From JBLNDJ01 sp050261515 (GTDB lineage Bacteria; Acidobacteriota; Terriglobia; Bryobacterales; Bryobacteraceae), in assembly GCA_050261515.1 (NCBI GenBank), contig JBLNDJ010000010.1:1-64000 (forward strand): 64,000 nt of DNA. Direction: 5' to 3'. The position numbers were made by a program, and so were the translations under genes. The notes beneath the pieces were generated by a model. It did no database searches and was not told where the DNA came from. It worked only from the letters and a program-made list of their open reading frames with translations. Of the stretch, positions 15,120 to 23,561 are shown one piece after another. Position 1 is the stretch's first letter; each line of letters opens with the position of its first letter.

Positions 15120-15723
15120 CCACGCGATGGTGCGCCAGGGTTTCCGCATGATCCTGGCTGCGCAGCCGGACATGGAGATCGCCGGCGAGGCGGGCAACGG
15201 GCGCGAGGCCGTCGAACTGGCTATGGAGCTGAAGCCCGACGTCGTTGTGATGGACGTCGCGATGCCCGAGCTGAACGGCATCGAAGCGACGCGGCGCATC
15301 GCGGCGTCGCTGCCGCGCACGCGCGTGCTCGCGCTCAGTATGTACAAAGACTCGGTCTACGTGCGCGAGATCCTGCGCGCGGGCGCGCGCGGGTTTTTGT
15401 TGAAGGACGCGATCGACCGCGACCTGCTCGCCGCGGTACGGGCGGTCGCGGCGGGCGAGGGGTATCTGAGCCCCGCGGTGTCCGAGGCCGTGCTGAGCGA
15501 TTACCGGCGCCACGTCACCGATCCGCTCGACCTGTTGAGCAGCCGCGAGCGCGAGGTGCTCCAGATGATCGCCGAGGGCAAGACGAACAAGGACATCGCC
15601 GCGGCCCTCGAGCTTAGCGTTTACACGGTGGATGCGCACCGCGGCCGCATCATGGAGAAACTGAACCTGCACAGCGTGGGAGAGCTGGTGCGGTTCGCGG
15701 TGCGCAAGGGGCTGATCGATTAG
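15067..15723 (+). CDS. NarL/FixJ-family response regulator
   Basis: The receiver domain has the acidic pair ADDH, the phosphoacceptor Asp in VVMDVAMPELNG (residue 63 from the GTG start), the conserved Thr/Ser position in ALSMYKDS, and Lys in FLLKDA. A linker leads to a C-terminal LuxR-type helix-turn-helix (SSREREVLQMIAEGKTNKDI). GTG 15067 has a GGAGG nine bases upstream and is used; ATG 15082 (MQSKKIRILL) is a possible alternative. It is the output partner of the overlapping kinase. Target genes are not evident. Confidence 0.9.
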   Translation: MEQIGMQSKKIRILLADDHAMVRQGFRMILAAQPDMEIAGEAGNGREAVELAMELKPDVVVMDVAMPELNGIEATRRIAASLPRTRVLALSMYKDSVYVREILRAGARGFLLKDAIDRDLLAAVRAVAAGEGYLSPAVSEAVLSDYRRHVTDPLDLLSSREREVLQMIAEGKTNKDIAAALELSVYTVDAHRGRIMEKLNLHSVGELVRFAVRKGLID

Positions 15724-16100
15724 CCGGCCGATGCGATCACGTCGATTTCGACGCGCACATCGCGCGGCAGGCGCGCCGCTTCGACCGTTGAGCGCGCCGG
15801 CGGGTCTTTCGGGAAATACTTCGCGTAGACCTCGTTCATGCGCGCGAACTCGCCTAAGTCCTTCAGGAAGACCGTGGTCTTCAAGACGCGGTCGAGCGAC
15901 GAGCCGGACGCCGCGAGCACGGCCTTGATGTTGTCGAGCACGCGCGCGGTCTGGACGGCGATGTCGTCTTCGGCCATCTGGCCGGTGGCCGGGTCGAGCG
16001 GAATCTGCCCGCTCAGGAACGCGAGGCCGTTCGAAACAACCGCCTGCGAGTACGGGCCGATGGCCTTCGGAGCGTTGTCAGTTGAGATGGCTGTTTTCAT
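15720..16100 (-). CDS. ridA: RidA family enamine/imine deaminase
   Basis: A 126-residue RidA (YjgF/YER057c) protein, a cytoplasmic trimer that hydrolyses reactive enamines such as 2-aminoacrylate released by PLP enzymes. The substrate carboxylate-binding Arg is Arg103 (DPPARSTVEAARLP). The ending RVEIDVIA and the GPYSQAV opening are typical. It is the last gene of the minus-strand run. Its ATG overlaps the pyrD stop (ATGA), and its own stop overlaps that of the response regulator. Placement two genes after a PLP decarboxylase fits its detoxifying role. Confidence 0.92.
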   Translation of the reverse strand: MKTAISTDNAPKAIGPYSQAVVSNGLAFLSGQIPLDPATGQMAEDDIAVQTARVLDNIKAVLAASGSSLDRVLKTTVFLKDLGEFARMNEVYAKYFPKDPPARSTVEAARLPRDVRVEIDVIASAG

Positions 16101-17008
16101 AATTCCAGGGTTCCAACGATCTCCCGCACATTCCGGACGCCCTGCTCCGCGAGAAACCGATCGAGTTCTTTCGCGATACGGCCTGTCGCGCCGGGGTCCC
16201 AGAAATTCGCAGTGCCGACTTCGACCGCGGTGGCTCCGGCGATGAGGAACTCCGCCGCGTCCTCTCCGGTCGCGATGCCGCCGAGCCCGATTACGGGAAT
16301 CTTCACTGCCTGCGCGGCTTCGTACACCAGACGCAGCGCGATGGGCTTGATGGCGGGTCCGGAAAGCCCCGCGAAGCCCGCGGCGATGCGGGCGCGGCGC
16401 GCGCGCGCGTCGATCGAGAGCGCAATGAACGTGTTGACGAGCGAGATTGCGTCCGCGCCCGATTCCTCCGCCGCCCGCGCCAGCGGCTCGATGCGCGCGA
16501 CGTTCGGCGAGAGTTTCACAATCAGAGGCCGGGTCGAGGCCTTGCGCGCCGCCAAGACCACCTCGCCCAGGCACGCCGGGTCGCTCGAGAAGAGAATGCC
16601 GCCGCGCCCGGTGTTCGGGCAGGAGACGTTCAATTCGTAGGCCGCGATGCCGGGCGCGTCCTCGAGCACGCGGATCACCTCGGCGTATTCCTCCACCGTG
16701 CAGCCGAAGACGTTGGCGAAGACTGGCGTTTCCAGATGCGCGAGCCCCGGGAGCTTGTCGCGCACGAACGCCTCGACTCCGATGTTCTGCAGGCCGATGG
16801 AGTTGAGCATGCCGCTCGCCGTCTCGTAGAGCCGCGGCGGCGGGTTGCCCTCCATCGGCCGTCGCGAGAGGCCTTTCACGATGATCGCGCCGAGGGCGTT
16901 CAGGTCCGTGACATCCGCGAACTCCACGCCGTAGCCGAACGTTCCCGACGCCGCCAGGACCGGGTTCCGCAGCGCGATGCCGCACAGGCTCGTGGCCAGG
17001 CGGCTCAC
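16097..17008 (-). CDS. pyrD: Dihydroorotate dehydrogenase, class 1B catalytic subunit
   Basis: A 303-residue FMN enzyme that oxidises dihydroorotate to orotate in pyrimidine synthesis. The catalytic base Cys130 in ELNVSCPNTGRGG marks class 1; class 2 enzymes use Ser. Other motifs are NPVLAASGTFGYG, NSIGLQNIGV, VKLSPNV and the FMN phosphate site GLGGIATGEDAAEF. Class 1B enzymes normally pair with PyrK (an iron-sulfur flavoprotein), which is absent from this operon. The GTG start was chosen from the GTGA overlap with the decarboxylase and the Met-Ser-Arg-Leu start it gives; no other Met precedes the first conserved strand. Confidence 0.9.
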   Translation of the reverse strand: MSRLATSLCGIALRNPVLAASGTFGYGVEFADVTDLNALGAIIVKGLSRRPMEGNPPPRLYETASGMLNSIGLQNIGVEAFVRDKLPGLAHLETPVFANVFGCTVEEYAEVIRVLEDAPGIAAYELNVSCPNTGRGGILFSSDPACLGEVVLAARKASTRPLIVKLSPNVARIEPLARAAEESGADAISLVNTFIALSIDARARRARIAAGFAGLSGPAIKPIALRLVYEAAQAVKIPVIGLGGIATGEDAAEFLIAGATAVEVGTANFWDPGATGRIAKELDRFLAEQGVRNVREIVGTLEL

Positions 17009-18390
17009 TTCGGGATGGCGTTCCGAACCAGTTCCCAAGCCTGCTCCACGTCCTGCCGCGAGGTGGCGATATTGCCGATCGCCACGCGCAGAACGAGCTT
17101 GCCGTTCAGCGAGGTGTGCGACAAAAACACCTTGCCCGATGCGTTCACGGCGTCGAGAATTTCCTGGTTCTCCTCGTCGCTGCCCTTGTAGCGGAAGCAA
17201 ACGACCGAGAACGGCACGGGCGCCACGCGCTCGAAGCGTTCGTCGGCATCCACCCAACACGCGAACTTCTTCGCCATTGCGATCTGCGAACGGATGAGGG
17301 TGCAGATGCCTTCGCGTCCGAAGTACCGCATGACGAACCAGAGCTTGAGCGCCCGGAAGCGGCGGCCGAGCGGGATTCCATAGTCCATCAGGTTGATCGC
17401 GCGCGGGTCTTCGGTTTCGCGCAGGTACTCGGGCACGAGCGAAAACGCCTGCCGCAGGATATCCGGCCGGCGCGTAAAAAACGAGCTGAGGTCGGCGGGC
17501 GTGAACATCCACTTGTGCGCGTTGGTGACGAACGAGTGCGCGCGCTCGATGCCGTTGAACATGGGCCGCAGCTCCGGCACGATGGCGGCCGCGCCGGCGT
17601 AGGCGGCGTCCACGTGCAGCCAGAGGTTGTGCTTCTCGGCGATGTCGGCGATGGCGGGGACGGGGTCAATGCTCGTGGTCGATGTGGTCCCGACGGCCGC
17701 GACCACGCAGAACGGCTCGAGGCCGGCGGCGATGTCCTGTTCGATCGCGTCGGCGAGCGCGCCCGGCTTCATGCGGAATTCGGCGTCCACCGGGATCTTG
17801 CGCACGTTGCGCTGGCCGACGCCGAGCGCGATGGCGCCTTTTTCAATGGAGGAGTGCGACTGCTCGGAAGTGTACAGCGTCAGGTTCGGCCGGCTGCCGT
17901 TTTCGCGCACGTTCGGGTCGGCCATCTGGCGCGCGGCCGCGATCGCGTGCAGCGTACTCACCGAGGCCGTGTCGAAGATTTCGCCGAAGAAAGTGTCGGG
18001 CAGGCCGATCCACTGGCGCAGCCACTCCATGGACACGTGCTCGAGCTCGCTCACGGCGGGCGATGTTTTCCAGTGGATGCCGACCGTGTTGAGCGCAGCG
18101 GAAAGCATCTCGGCGATGATCGCCGGCGTCGAGCCCGTCGTTCCGAAGTACGCCATGAAGCCGGGGTGGTTCCAGTGCGTCACGGCGGGGATGATCAACC
18201 TGTCAAAGTCGTCGAGAATGGCGTCGAGCGGCTCGCCGGCGTTGGGCGCGGCGGGCGGCAGGCTGTCAATCAGCTCGCCGGGCTTGACGCGCGGGAAGAC
18301 GGGGTAGCGGCGTGTGTCTTCGAGATAATCCGCGGTCCAATCCACGGCGCGATGCGCCGCGGCCCTGAAATCTTCTACATACTTGCTCAT
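17005..18390 (-). CDS. Pyridoxal-phosphate-dependent decarboxylase (aromatic amino acid/tyrosine decarboxylase type)
   Basis: A 461-residue group II decarboxylase. Lys293 in TNAHKWMF forms the PLP Schiff base, Asp261 in HVDAAYAGAA contacts the pyridine nitrogen, and His179 in EQSHSSIEK stacks on the ring. The N-terminal segment with THWNHPGFMAYF and the substrate-loop region are those of DOPA/tryptophan/tyrosine decarboxylases. The most likely reaction is an aromatic L-amino acid to its amine; the exact substrate is not readable. ATGA overlap with the upstream hydrolase and GTGA overlap with pyrD indicate coupled translation in one operon with ridA. Confidence 0.88.
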   Translation of the reverse strand: MSKYVEDFRAAAHRAVDWTADYLEDTRRYPVFPRVKPGELIDSLPPAAPNAGEPLDAILDDFDRLIIPAVTHWNHPGFMAYFGTTGSTPAIIAEMLSAALNTVGIHWKTSPAVSELEHVSMEWLRQWIGLPDTFFGEIFDTASVSTLHAIAAARQMADPNVRENGSRPNLTLYTSEQSHSSIEKGAIALGVGQRNVRKIPVDAEFRMKPGALADAIEQDIAAGLEPFCVVAAVGTTSTTSIDPVPAIADIAEKHNLWLHVDAAYAGAAAIVPELRPMFNGIERAHSFVTNAHKWMFTPADLSSFFTRRPDILRQAFSLVPEYLRETEDPRAINLMDYGIPLGRRFRALKLWFVMRYFGREGICTLIRSQIAMAKKFACWVDADERFERVAPVPFSVVCFRYKGSDEENQEILDAVNASGKVFLSHTSLNGKLVLRVAIGNIATSRQDVEQAWELVRNAIPK

Positions 18391-20045
18391 CGAATCGTCA
18401 CAGCTCCGGTCGCCCGGATTTTTTCGGCTTCCGCGGCAGGCAGCTTCCAGTCGCGGTCGAATCGGCCCTCCGCGATCACGTTTTCGAGCGACCCTTTGAA
18501 AAGAATGTAATCGCCGAAGCTGCCGAGCAGGTCGGGCATTGAAGCGATAAATCCGAGCCGCCCGCGCTTTACCGTTTCCATGCCGGTCCAGAACGGCAGA
18601 CCGGAGTTGACCACGACGTAGCGCTCGCCCGCTGGCGCTACGAACATGAGGCCGTAATCGGCCGCTCCCGGATTGAGTTCAAGCGGGAGCCGGTCAGCGA
18701 GCTTTGCGATCAGCGTGTTGGTTTCCTTGGTTCCGAACAGGACGAGGTTGCCGGCGCCCGCGTCCTCGGGCGCGATCTCTTTGTCGGCGAAAGCTTCGAG
18801 CGTGAGCGACAATTTCAGCCGCGGCGCGGACCACTCGGCTGCGCGCGCCGCCTGCGCGCGACGGCGCTCCACCTCTTCCTTGCCGGAAGCGCCCCCGGTG
18901 CCGTACACGTAGACGTGCCGCGAGGCCACCGCGTCGGCGATGGGACCTTCGAGTCCGGGCCGTTTCGCGCCGGCGGGCGGCTCGTAGCGCCCTGTCTTCC
19001 ATCCGCCGGCGGACTTCGTGAACGAGACCGCCTCGCGGGCATCCGACCGATGCGTCACGCCATCGATGGTCACCTGTAGGGGCGCAGTCTTCGAGAATCT
19101 CGGATGGCCGCCGAGGTTGAGCGTGAGGCCGTCCACGTTGGCGGTCGTGACGTCGATGCGGTTCGTGCCGGTGAAGCGCGCATCCACGGCGGCGAGCAAG
19201 CCCGGCGTGAGCCCGTCCAGCTTCACCCAATACGCGGAGTTGTAGCGGTAGGCGCGGCTGACGAAGCGCACGCGCTCGGGGTAGCGGTTGCGCTTGTACT
19301 TCGCGAACCAGTCGAAGATGGCGCCGTCCTTGTACGCCTGATCCCAGGAGTTGTGATGCACGCCGGGATACTCGACGTATTCGACGTTCGTGTCGAGATC
19401 GAGCAGGCGCTTCTGCCATTTGCGCGAGGTCTCGACGGGCACGGCGTCGTCGGCGTCTCCGTGGAAGAAGTGCACGGCGAGATTCAGCGCGTTGGGCGCG
19501 AGGTCCTCGGTGCCCGGCGGAGGCGCGGGGCACACGGGCGCGATGGCGGCCCAGGTGTCCGGATGCGTGAGCCCAAGCCAGAGCGTGCCGCCGCCGCCCA
19601 TGGAGAGGCCGGTGAGATAGACGCGGTCTTCGTCGATGGGGAAACGGCGCTTCACCTCCGCAAGCACGTCGAGAACGTCTTTTTCAGCGATGCCCTGGTA
19701 GCCCATGGTGCCGCGCGCGAGCGGTGAAGCGACGATGAAATCGACGTCGCGGAACGGCGGGAAGTAGCGCGTAGCCTCGGAGTCGCTCTCGCCGGCGCGG
19801 TTTCCCTTGCCGAACACGCGCTTCAGGTTGAGGCGGTGGTTCGACCAGGCGCCGTGCAGGCTGACGACGAGCGGATATTTCTTCGCGGCGTCGAAGTTCT
19901 TCGGCAGGTAGAGGGCGTAGGGCTGATCGGAGTCGTCCACGTCCGAGAGGAACGTGAGCACCTGCGGCCCGGGAACGACGACCTGCGCGGCCGCGGCCGC
20001 GACCCACAGCAAAACAGGCGAAAGGAGCACGAGTGATTTACGCAT
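18387..20045 (-). CDS. Secreted alpha/beta-hydrolase (polyhydroxybutyrate depolymerase/feruloyl-esterase-like)
   Basis: A 552-residue exported hydrolase: signal peptide (about 1-20), then an alpha/beta-hydrolase core (about 40-255) with nucleophile Ser148 in GLSMGGGG, acid Asp199 in HGDADDAVP, and His230 or 231 in GVHHNSWD. The C-terminal half (about 270-552) is a beta-rich region typical of larger family members and of unknown role. The oxyanion strand is LVVSLHGAWSN. It probably cleaves an ester or peptide outside the inner membrane. The start overlaps the end of the DapA-family gene by 8 bases, so it belongs to the same operon although it acts in another compartment. Confidence 0.8.
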   Translation of the reverse strand: MRKSLVLLSPVLLWVAAAAAQVVVPGPQVLTFLSDVDDSDQPYALYLPKNFDAAKKYPLVVSLHGAWSNHRLNLKRVFGKGNRAGESDSEATRYFPPFRDVDFIVASPLARGTMGYQGIAEKDVLDVLAEVKRRFPIDEDRVYLTGLSMGGGGTLWLGLTHPDTWAAIAPVCPAPPPGTEDLAPNALNLAVHFFHGDADDAVPVETSRKWQKRLLDLDTNVEYVEYPGVHHNSWDQAYKDGAIFDWFAKYKRNRYPERVRFVSRAYRYNSAYWVKLDGLTPGLLAAVDARFTGTNRIDVTTANVDGLTLNLGGHPRFSKTAPLQVTIDGVTHRSDAREAVSFTKSAGGWKTGRYEPPAGAKRPGLEGPIADAVASRHVYVYGTGGASGKEEVERRRAQAARAAEWSAPRLKLSLTLEAFADKEIAPEDAGAGNLVLFGTKETNTLIAKLADRLPLELNPGAADYGLMFVAPAGERYVVVNSGLPFWTGMETVKRGRLGFIASMPDLLGSFGDYILFKGSLENVIAEGRFDRDWKLPAAEAEKIRATGAVTIR

Positions 20046-20943
20046 TCGAAGATTCCTTCAGGACGGCGTCGAGCCAGCCCGGGAACCACGCGATGAAGTC
20101 CGAGAGCTTGCGCTGCGTTTCGGGACCGGGCGGCACGGCGGGCTGTCCCACGCGGATGCCGCGCAGCTCGCATGCCTGGCGGATCGCTACCGGCGCAGGC
20201 ATAGCGTACAGCCAGTCTAGAAATTCATGGACGCGGCAGTCGAGCGCCTGCGCGCGTTCCGTGTCGGCCCCGGCTATGGCGCGGTCGAGCGCGACAAGCA
20301 GCTCGGGGACCGCGGAGGCCACGCCCGACACGGTTCCGTCGGCGCCCGCCATGCGCCCGCGCAGGAACAGAGCGTCATGGCCCACCATCAGGCTGAACGG
20401 GAGCGAGGCGCGCGCGGCGACCAGCGGCGCAAAGGCGTCCCACTCCGCCGTCGAGTCCTTGATGCCGGCGAACCGGCCGGTCGCGAGAAGCTCCACGGAG
20501 GTTTCGGGCGCGATGGGCGAGGTGAACTGCGGAATGTTGTAGAGATAGAGCGGGACGGCGCCCTTGAGCCGCTCGGCGAACCGCAGATAGAAGTCACGGA
20601 TATCGTCCTGACTGTAGCGGAAGTAATAGGGCGGCATGAGCAGCACGCCCGCGGCGCCCGCAGCGGCGGCTTCGCGCGCGAGCACCAGAGAGCCGTCGAA
20701 GGTTGAATGGCCCACGCCGGCGAGCACGGGAACGCGGCTACGCTTCACTGCAAGCGACACGAGCCGGCTGCGTTCCTCGAGCGCGAAATGCGGAAACTCG
20801 CCGGTCGAGCCCATCAGGACGATCCCGGTGACGCCGCCGCGGCAGAGAAAGTCGAGGAGCTCGAACAGCGCGGCGAGGTCGGTTTCCGGGCCCTCGCGCC
20901 GGGGTGTGACGGCGGCGGCGTAGACTCCGGGAATAAGGGGCAT
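20038..20943 (-). CDS. Dihydrodipicolinate synthase/N-acetylneuraminate lyase family aldolase (second copy)
   Basis: A 301-residue class I aldolase: GSTGE at 45-49, Tyr135 in LYNIP, Schiff-base Lys162 in GIKDST. It is only distantly similar to the family member at 2826-3710, so it is a paralogue rather than a duplication. The motif variant (IPQFTSP) fits the NanA/KDG aldolase side of the family more than true DapA. It starts 24 bases after holA and heads the sub-operon with hydrolase, decarboxylase, pyrD and ridA. Substrate unknown. Confidence 0.85.
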   Translation of the reverse strand: MPLIPGVYAAAVTPRREGPETDLAALFELLDFLCRGGVTGIVLMGSTGEFPHFALEERSRLVSLAVKRSRVPVLAGVGHSTFDGSLVLAREAAAAGAAGVLLMPPYYFRYSQDDIRDFYLRFAERLKGAVPLYLYNIPQFTSPIAPETSVELLATGRFAGIKDSTAEWDAFAPLVAARASLPFSLMVGHDALFLRGRMAGADGTVSGVASAVPELLVALDRAIAGADTERAQALDCRVHEFLDWLYAMPAPVAIRQACELRGIRVGQPAVPPGPETQRKLSDFIAWFPGWLDAVLKESSNA

Positions 20944-20967
20944 CCGAATTCAAGGATACGATACGGA

Positions 20968-22026
20968 TCAGGCCGTCAGCTTCAAAACGAATTCCTCCAT
21001 CACGACGCGGTCGTCCGGGTGCGTGTCGCGCAGAGTCTTATCGGCCTGGAAGATGGTGCTGAGCGCGGCCTTGAGGCGCGGCGTCGAGAAGCTCGACAAG
21101 GTTTGAAAAACCTGCTCGGCGCGCGAGCCCCAGATCTGCACGCCCTGGCGCTGGAAGTGGGCCTGGATCTGCTGCGGCGTGCGCAGGCCGGCTTCCTTCG
21201 CGGCGAGCGCGAGGCGGAACTGCGTCGCCAGGAAACTGAGAGCGAGCGGGAGGTACTCGCTCTGCTTGATGAGCGTATCGAGCACGTCGAGCGCGGCGCC
21301 GCGATCGTTGCGCCCGAGCGCGGCGACCAGCGCGAAGATAGTCGATTCGCGCGCCTCGGGGACGAGCTGTGAGATCTCGGCGGCTCCGATCCGGCGGCCG
21401 CCGGCCGCGAACAGCCGCAGCTTTTCGATCTCGGAGGCGATGCGTTCCGCTTCGCCGCCGAGCGATTCGACCAGCAGGTCGAGCTCCGCTTCGCCGAGCT
21501 GCAATCCCGCGCGCGCGGCGAGATTGCGGGCCAGCGTGTGGGCCTGCGAGTCCGTCATGTGCGCGAACTCGACCTGCGAGGGAATGGCGGCGTAGAATTT
21601 CTGCACGCGCTCGAGCTTCTTTTTGTCTTCGCCCTGGAAGTCGTAGCGCGCGGCCTCGAACACGAGGACCACGCCCGGGACCGGATCGCGCATGTACTCT
21701 TCGAGCGCCGCTGCCGTCGCCTTGCCGGCGCCTTCTTCGGCATCCGATTTCATCCGCGGCAGCGCTGCCTCGGCGTTCGACGCCACGATCACGCGGCTCG
21801 CCGAGAACAAAGAGAGCGAACGCGCATCCTCGATCACTGCATCGAGCGGCGTTTCCTGGAGATCGAACCGCGTGAGCCCGTTCTCGCGCGCATCGGCATC
21901 CGGCAGCATGCGCTCGATGAGCGCTTTGCGGCAGAAGTTCCGCTGATACGGTTCCGGCCCCGCGAACAGATAGGCCGCCGCGGGCCCCTTCTGCTTCAAC
22001 TGTGCGAGGAACTGTTGCGGAGTCAT
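20968..22026 (-). CDS. holA: DNA polymerase III subunit delta
   Basis: A 352-residue delta subunit, the wrench of the clamp loader that opens the beta clamp. It has the AAA-like fold seen as LFAGPEPYQRNFCRKAL at the N-terminus, the VVLVFEA strand, and the C-terminal collar with LALSFLATQFRLAL. Size matches the family. It directly follows lptE (the start codon abuts the lptE stop), the same lptE-holA order as in Escherichia coli, which supports both names. Confidence 0.9.
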   Translation of the reverse strand: MTPQQFLAQLKQKGPAAAYLFAGPEPYQRNFCRKALIERMLPDADARENGLTRFDLQETPLDAVIEDARSLSLFSASRVIVASNAEAALPRMKSDAEEGAGKATAAALEEYMRDPVPGVVLVFEAARYDFQGEDKKKLERVQKFYAAIPSQVEFAHMTDSQAHTLARNLAARAGLQLGEAELDLLVESLGGEAERIASEIEKLRLFAAGGRRIGAAEISQLVPEARESTIFALVAALGRNDRGAALDVLDTLIKQSEYLPLALSFLATQFRLALAAKEAGLRTPQQIQAHFQRQGVQIWGSRAEQVFQTLSSFSTPRLKAALSTIFQADKTLRDTHPDDRVVMEEFVLKLTA

Positions 22027-22536
22027 TCAGAATTTCTCGAGAACGCCGCTCACCACCATGCGCGCGACGTACTGGCTGACACGGTCGAACGCGGCGTCGC
22101 TTTCGTCCACGTACGCCTTCGGGTCGGTGCTGATCTCGTAGCGCTCGCGCGCCTCGAAATGCGGCTGGGAGTAGATCACGTTGCCGGCGCGGTCGCGCAG
22201 CATGATCTGGAGATGGATGTACACCTGCACGGCGGTGGCGCGGCCGGTGGCGGGATCGAGGGTCGTCGGGAACGCGTTGTAGTTGACGACGGTGCCGCTC
22301 AGGATCGCGTCCGCATCGTTCGGATCGGCGACGATGTTGTAGCGCGTGCGCGCGATGAACTCGCGCGTGATGGCGGCGGGCAGGGTCTCGGTAATGCGGT
22401 AGCGCGTGGTTGCGTTCGCGAACGTGACGACCGCGATGGTCCTGATGTTCTTCGGGAGCATGTCGGCGTGCCCGGAAACGTGGTAGCCGCATCCGGTGGC
22501 CAGGAGCGCGAACGCGGCGAAGGCGGCGAATTTCAT
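22027..22536 (-). CDS. lptE: LPS-assembly lipoprotein LptE
   Basis: A 169-residue outer-membrane lipoprotein: signal with lipobox LLATGC (lipidated Cys16) followed by GYHVSGH, the usual LptE opening. It plugs the LptD barrel that inserts lipopolysaccharide into the outer leaflet. The alternating strand pattern (IAVVTFANATTRYRI, ILSGTVVNYN, VYIHLQIML) and position before holA support the call. Translation is coupled to the upstream gene by an ATGA overlap. Confidence 0.88.
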   Translation of the reverse strand: MKFAAFAAFALLATGCGYHVSGHADMLPKNIRTIAVVTFANATTRYRITETLPAAITREFIARTRYNIVADPNDADAILSGTVVNYNAFPTTLDPATGRATAVQVYIHLQIMLRDRAGNVIYSQPHFEARERYEISTDPKAYVDESDAAFDRVSQYVARMVVSGVLEKF

Positions 22537-23561
22537 TGCGGCCTGGCCGTTCCGTGCTGGCCCGCGAGAGAGCGCGCGACGGCGACCGCGTTCTCGGCCA
22601 TGATCCTGACGTTGTCGGCGACCGTCCAGAACCAGGCGGCGCGCGGATCGTTGCGGTCCGCGGCGATCGCGCCCACCGAGATGCCGCTCTGGCCCGCGTA
22701 GCCGACTATGTTCGGCGGGTCGAGCGCCGCGCCGCGCACGTCGATCTGCGCGGTGCCGAGAGCCTGCTCGAGCGCCTCGACGCCGGGGTTGTTCTCGAAC
22801 TCCACCCAGAGCGAGGCGCTATGGCCGTGAAACACCGGCGCCTGAATCACGCGCAGCGACGGCATCGGCAGATGGCCGTTGATCGAGAGCAGCGTGGCGA
22901 GGTGCCTTTCGACGCGCGCTTCCACCTTCTCGACCGAGTCGCGAGCCTCGCTGCCGTATCGCGCGAGCAGGTTGAACGCCACCTGCTCGTCGTAGACGTC
23001 CTTCGGCAGCTTTTGGAACGTGAGCAGGTTGACGGTCTGCTTATGCAACTCGTCGATCCCGGTCTGGCCGCGCTCGCTGGCCGGCTCGAAGACGTGCACG
23101 ACCGAGCGCCGCACAGGAGCGATCTGGCTCAGGCGCACCAGAAACACCGCGATGAGAATCGCGGCGGGATGCGCGATCACGTGTTCGATATCGGGGGGCA
23201 CGGCGTAGTGCGCCGGCTCGACCATGGGCGCGCGCAGATGCGCCGTGGGGTGCTCTTCGAGCAGGTAAGTGAGATCGATGAGCGCGGGCCCGGGGTTCAG
23301 GCGGCGCACGATCTCGACCGCCTTGCGGCTCGAGTCGGCCGAACCGGCTAGGAAAGCGACGCGCGCGCCCGCCAGGTTCTCCTCGTCGAGGGCCGTCATG
23401 ACGACCGGCTCGCCGGCCTCCTCGGTGAGAGTGCCGGTTTCGATCTCGTCGGCGCCGATCAGTTTCGTTTTGATGGGCGAGCCCGCGAGCAGGTCGCGAA
23501 TCTCGCGCCCGAGCAGCGATGCGCCGCCGACGATGGCGGCGACTGGCGTGGTTTTATCCAA
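22533..23561 (-). CDS. Aspartate-semialdehyde dehydrogenase homologue lacking the catalytic Cys
   Basis: A 342-residue protein with the two domains of the Asd/ArgC family: N-terminal nucleotide-binding region with VGGASLLGREI (residues 11-21) and a C-terminal dimerisation domain that retains the PVFHGHSASLWVEF strand. At the position of the active-site Cys in the usual NPNC motif it reads HPAA (131-134), so the thiohemiacetal chemistry is not possible. The protein is therefore probably not Asd. It may be a structural or regulatory paralogue. Overlaps with pssA (8 bases) and lptE (ATGA) fix it in a membrane-biogenesis operon. Confidence 0.8.
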   Translation of the reverse strand: MDKTTPVAAIVGGASLLGREIRDLLAGSPIKTKLIGADEIETGTLTEEAGEPVVMTALDEENLAGARVAFLAGSADSSRKAVEIVRRLNPGPALIDLTYLLEEHPTAHLRAPMVEPAHYAVPPDIEHVIAHPAAILIAVFLVRLSQIAPVRRSVVHVFEPASERGQTGIDELHKQTVNLLTFQKLPKDVYDEQVAFNLLARYGSEARDSVEKVEARVERHLATLLSINGHLPMPSLRVIQAPVFHGHSASLWVEFENNPGVEALEQALGTAQIDVRGAALDPPNIVGYAGQSGISVGAIAADRNDPRAAWFWTVADNVRIMAENAVAVARSLAGQHGTARPQ

